Shown here: in pieces, positions 61,681 to 64,000 of the stretch
Position numbering within the stretch: position 1 is the first letter of the stretch
Layout of the letters: every line of letters begins with the position of its first letter
Origin: UBA10677 sp045654245
GTDB lineage: Bacteria; Bacillota; Clostridia; Christensenellales; Pumilibacteraceae
Assembly: GCA_045654245.1 (NCBI GenBank)
Contig: JAZOMX010000011.1
Location: 1 to 64,000, forward strand
Length of the DNA: 64,000 nucleotides
Direction of reading: 5' to 3'
The notes under the pieces: model-generated
What the model saw: only the letters and a program-made list of their open reading frames with translations
Database searches by the model: none
What the model was told of the DNA's origin: nothing
Translations under genes and position numbers: made by a program

Positions 61681-62293
61681 CGAAATACTATCTTTGCTTT
61701 TCGAGGCGTATCCCGACGCGCATTGTGAACTAGACCACGAGGACGATTTTCAACTTCTAGTAGCGGTAATACTGAGCGCGCAATGTACGGATAAAAGAGT
61801 GAATATCGTAACGAAAGAACTCTTTAAGGTTGCAAAAACTCCGTACGATTTTGCTCAAATTGAACCCGAGAAACTGGAAAAACTAATTTTTAGTTGCGGA
61901 TTTTACCGAAACAAAGCGAAGAACATAATTCTAGCGAGCAAGGCGATTGTAGAAAACTACGGTGGTAAAGTTCCCGAGGCGTTCGACGAACTAATAAAAC
62001 TGCCCGGCGTTGGTAGGAAAACGGCGAACGTAGTGACAAGCGTGGCGTTTGGTGGCGACGGAATAGCGGTGGACACGCACGTTTTTAGAACGGCAAACCG
62101 ACTTGCGCTAGCCAAAGGAAAAACGCCGTACGAAGTGGAAATGGGACTAGAAAAAGTAATTCCCAAAGACAAGCGTTCGCTTTGTCACCATTTACTTATT
62201 TTCCACGGCAGATACACTTGTTCTTCACAGCGTCCAAAATGTGATAAATGTAACTTAAAGAAATACTGTAATTATATTAGCGAGGAAAAATAA
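61667..62293 (+). CDS. nth: Endonuclease III
   Basis: This DNA glycosylase/AP lyase removes oxidised pyrimidines. The 208-residue protein has the helix-hairpin-helix with catalytic Lys (LPGVGRKTANVV), Asp in VDTHVFRTANRL, and the [4Fe-4S] ligands CTCSSQRPKCDKCNLKKYC. It starts at TTG 61667 inside the MFS gene with AGGACGAAG upstream. nfnA follows after one base. Confidence 0.96.
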   Translation: MNRTDEILSLLFEAYPDAHCELDHEDDFQLLVAVILSAQCTDKRVNIVTKELFKVAKTPYDFAQIEPEKLEKLIFSCGFYRNKAKNIILASKAIVENYGGKVPEAFDELIKLPGVGRKTANVVTSVAFGGDGIAVDTHVFRTANRLALAKGKTPYEVEMGLEKVIPKDKRSLCHHLLIFHGRYTCSSQRPKCDKCNLKKYCNYISEEK

Positions 62294-62294
62294 C

Positions 62295-63122
62295 TTGAAT
62301 AAAATCTTAAAAAAGCGCACGCTTGCGCCAAAAGTAAACGAATACGTAATCGACGCACCGCTCGTAGCGAAACACGCTCGCCCCGGGCAATTCATAATTT
62401 TGCGAGTTGATGAAGAGGGAGAGAGAATTCCCTTTACGATTTGCGATATGGACAAAGAAAAGGGAACGGTAACAATCCTAGTTCAAGAAGTGGGATATTC
62501 TACGGCAAAGTTAGCCTCCGTACCCGAGGGCGGATATATTTCCGACTTCGTAGGACCGCTTGGAAAGGCTACTGACATAAGCGAATACAAAAATATCGTA
62601 TTAGTAGGTGGCGGAATAGGAAGCGCGGTAATCTATCCGCAAGCGAAATATCTTGCCTCAATCGGAAATAAGGCGGAAGTAATCGTAGGTGCGAGAGAGA
62701 AAAACCTAATTATGTACGAGGACGAATTCCGTCAGTCGGCAAAAGAACTATTTATCACGACGGACGACGGAAGTTACGGCGAAAAAGGTTTCGTAACCGA
62801 TATTCTAAAAAGAGGCTTGGACGAGGGTAAATACGATTGCGTAATGGCGGTTGGACCTATGCCTATGATGAGAGCGGTTTCGCTTTTGACAAAGCAGTAC
62901 GGCGTAAAAACTGTGGTTAGTATGAACCCTATTATGGTTGACGGAACGGGAATGTGCGGTGGATGTCGTCTTACCGTTGCTGGAAAGACGAAGTACGCTT
63001 GCGTTGACGGGCCCGAGTTTGACGGACACGAAATCGACTGGGAAACGGCAATGAGTAGGCTACGCGCGTACAAAGAGCAAGAGAAAGAACATATATGCAG
63101 ACTAACTGGTGAGAAAGAATAA
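62295..63122 (+). CDS. nfnA: NfnA-like ferredoxin-NADP+ reductase subunit alpha
   Basis: The 275-residue protein has an FAD-binding FNR-like N-terminal half, an NAD(P)-binding motif VGGGIGSAVIYPQAK, and a C-terminal [2Fe-2S] cluster region DGTGMCGGCRLTV with a later Cys in KYACVDGPEF. This is the pattern of NfnA/SudB and of PyrK-like subunits. Its pairing with a GltA-like large subunit supports NfnAB, the electron-bifurcating ferredoxin:NADP+ oxidoreductase. It starts TTG 62295. Confidence 0.88.
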   Translation: MNKILKKRTLAPKVNEYVIDAPLVAKHARPGQFIILRVDEEGERIPFTICDMDKEKGTVTILVQEVGYSTAKLASVPEGGYISDFVGPLGKATDISEYKNIVLVGGGIGSAVIYPQAKYLASIGNKAEVIVGAREKNLIMYEDEFRQSAKELFITTDDGSYGEKGFVTDILKRGLDEGKYDCVMAVGPMPMMRAVSLLTKQYGVKTVVSMNPIMVDGTGMCGGCRLTVAGKTKYACVDGPEFDGHEIDWETAMSRLRAYKEQEKEHICRLTGEKE

Positions 63123-63124
63123 TT

Positions 63125-64000
63125 ATGGCAATATTAAAAAAAGAACGAAATATAATGCCCGAGCAAGAGCCCGAGGTAAGAGCGCATAACTTCGACGAGG
63201 TTGCGCTAGGATTTGATGCAAGCCTTGCTATGGACGAGGCGACTCGTTGTCTTAACTGCGCTAATCCGCTTTGCGTAAAGGGTTGCCCCGTCGGCGTAAA
63301 AATCCCGCAGTTTCTTTTGGCGGTAGCAAAGGGCGAGTTTGAAAAGGCGGGCGAGATTATAAAGACGACGAACTCACTCCCCTCCGTTTGCGGAAGAGTA
63401 TGTCCGCAAGAACAACAATGCGAGCATAACTGTATAAGAGGTAAAATAGACGGAGCGGTTGCAATCGGCTCGGTAGAGCGTTTCGTTGGCGATTATATGC
63501 TTACGCTACCCAAGAAAGAGTACGATATTAAACCTACGGGCAAGCGCGTAGCGGTAGTAGGTAGTGGACCTGCCGGTATAACTTGTTCGGCGCAACTTGC
63601 TCAAAAGGGCGTAGAAGTAACCGTTTACGAGGCTTTCCACAAAACCGGTGGAGTATTAGTTTACGGAATACCCGAGTTTAGATTACCCAAAGAACTCGTT
63701 AAAGCGGAAATAGACAAACTTCGTGACCTCGGAGTGAAATTTGAACTTAACGTCGTGGTAGGAAAAACTATTACGCTTGACGAACTACGCGAGCAGTACG
63801 ACGCCGTATTTATCGGTAGCGGAGCAGGGCTCCCTCTATTTATGAATATTCCGGGCGAGAGCCTTAACGGAGTGCTTTCCGCAAACGAGTATTTAACGAG
63901 AATTAACCTTATGGGGGCGTACGATAGTAATTCCACTACGCCCGTGCAAAGAGGCAAGCAAGTAGCGGTAATAGGCGCAGGTAACGTCGCTATGGACGCT
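63125..64000 (+). CDS. nfnB: NfnB/GltA-like large subunit (partial, runs off the window)
   Basis: The frame is open from ATG 63125 to the window end (292 codons), two bases after nfnA. It has the N-terminal [4Fe-4S] motif TRCLNCANPLCVKGCPV, then SVCGRVCPQEQQCEHNC, an FAD-binding VVGSGPAGITCSAQLAQ and part of the NADPH site (VIGAGNVAMDA). This matches the GltA-like subunit of NfnAB. The C-terminal part is beyond the window. Confidence 0.9.
   Translation, partial: MAILKKERNIMPEQEPEVRAHNFDEVALGFDASLAMDEATRCLNCANPLCVKGCPVGVKIPQFLLAVAKGEFEKAGEIIKTTNSLPSVCGRVCPQEQQCEHNCIRGKIDGAVAIGSVERFVGDYMLTLPKKEYDIKPTGKRVAVVGSGPAGITCSAQLAQKGVEVTVYEAFHKTGGVLVYGIPEFRLPKELVKAEIDKLRDLGVKFELNVVVGKTITLDELREQYDAVFIGSGAGLPLFMNIPGESLNGVLSANEYLTRINLMGAYDSNSTTPVQRGKQVAVIGAGNVAMDA

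Overview
The window is a chromosomal segment of a spore-forming Firmicute, most likely an uncultured Clostridia lineage. The evidence is consensus -35/-10 promoters, strong AGGAGG ribosome sites with frequent TTG and GTG starts, a lysine riboswitch ahead of diaminopimelate genes, a B. subtilis-like yqfC-yqfD-phoH-pgpH-ybeY-era-yqzL-recO block, the Prp/L27 pair, and SpoVB-like and CwlC-like proteins. Nothing suggests a prophage, plasmid or CRISPR locus; most genes are core housekeeping.

Layout. 1-450: a tandem repeat rich in small hairpins, then tRNA-Leu(CAA) on the minus strand. 0.5-4.2 kb: polA, coaE and a lytic transglycosylase. 4.2-5.6 kb: a WYL regulator divergent from a small unknown protein. 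5.7-8.7 kb: asd-dapA-dapB (minus) behind a lysine riboswitch. 8.8-15 kb: a six-gene operon of largely unknown purpose (unknown protein, DUF624-like membrane protein, methyltransferase, TPR protein, HEAT-like protein, HD protein). 15-17.6 kb: a NitT/TauT-type ABC importer (minus). 17.7-22.9 kb: valS, a GMP synthase lacking its glutaminase domain, and an (alpha/alpha)6 glycosidase. 22.9-23.3 kb: a non-coding foldback element made of nested inverted repeats and tiny hairpins.

23.3-34.3 kb: PAP2 phosphatase, XRE regulator and nagA (minus), a CwlC-like amidase, folT-type ECF component and SpoVB-like flippase (minus), a transglutaminase-domain lipoprotein, a lipid kinase (minus) and cca. 34.4-39.7 kb: divergent XRE regulators around a palindromic operator, a DUF4177-like protein, a lipoprotein with nineteen 18-bp repeats, a VanW protein and a membrane protein. 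39.7-49.7 kb: pncB, a DivIVA-like protein, rplU-prp-rpmA, ogg, then the yqfC-to-recO block. 49.9-58.2 kb: DegV, ApbE-NusG_II-Gx, tyrS, yigZ, a Met/Cys PLP enzyme, a PucR regulator and malic enzyme. 58.2-64 kb: two divergent small unknown genes, a cysteine-desulfurase-like enzyme divergent from DUF3343, an MFS transporter, nth and nfnA with the start of nfnB.

The most unusual signals are (i) two intergenic hairpin-rich elements sharing sequence words, (ii) three genes whose ATG lies exactly six bases after a consensus -10 box, implying leaderless mRNAs, (iii) a 17-bp palindrome that exactly fills a promoter spacer between divergent XRE genes, (iv) sporulation-type promoters (sigma-K before the amidase, sigma-E before yqfC), and (v) the uncharacterised 8.8-15 kb operon. 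No database search could be run; family names come from recognised motifs.
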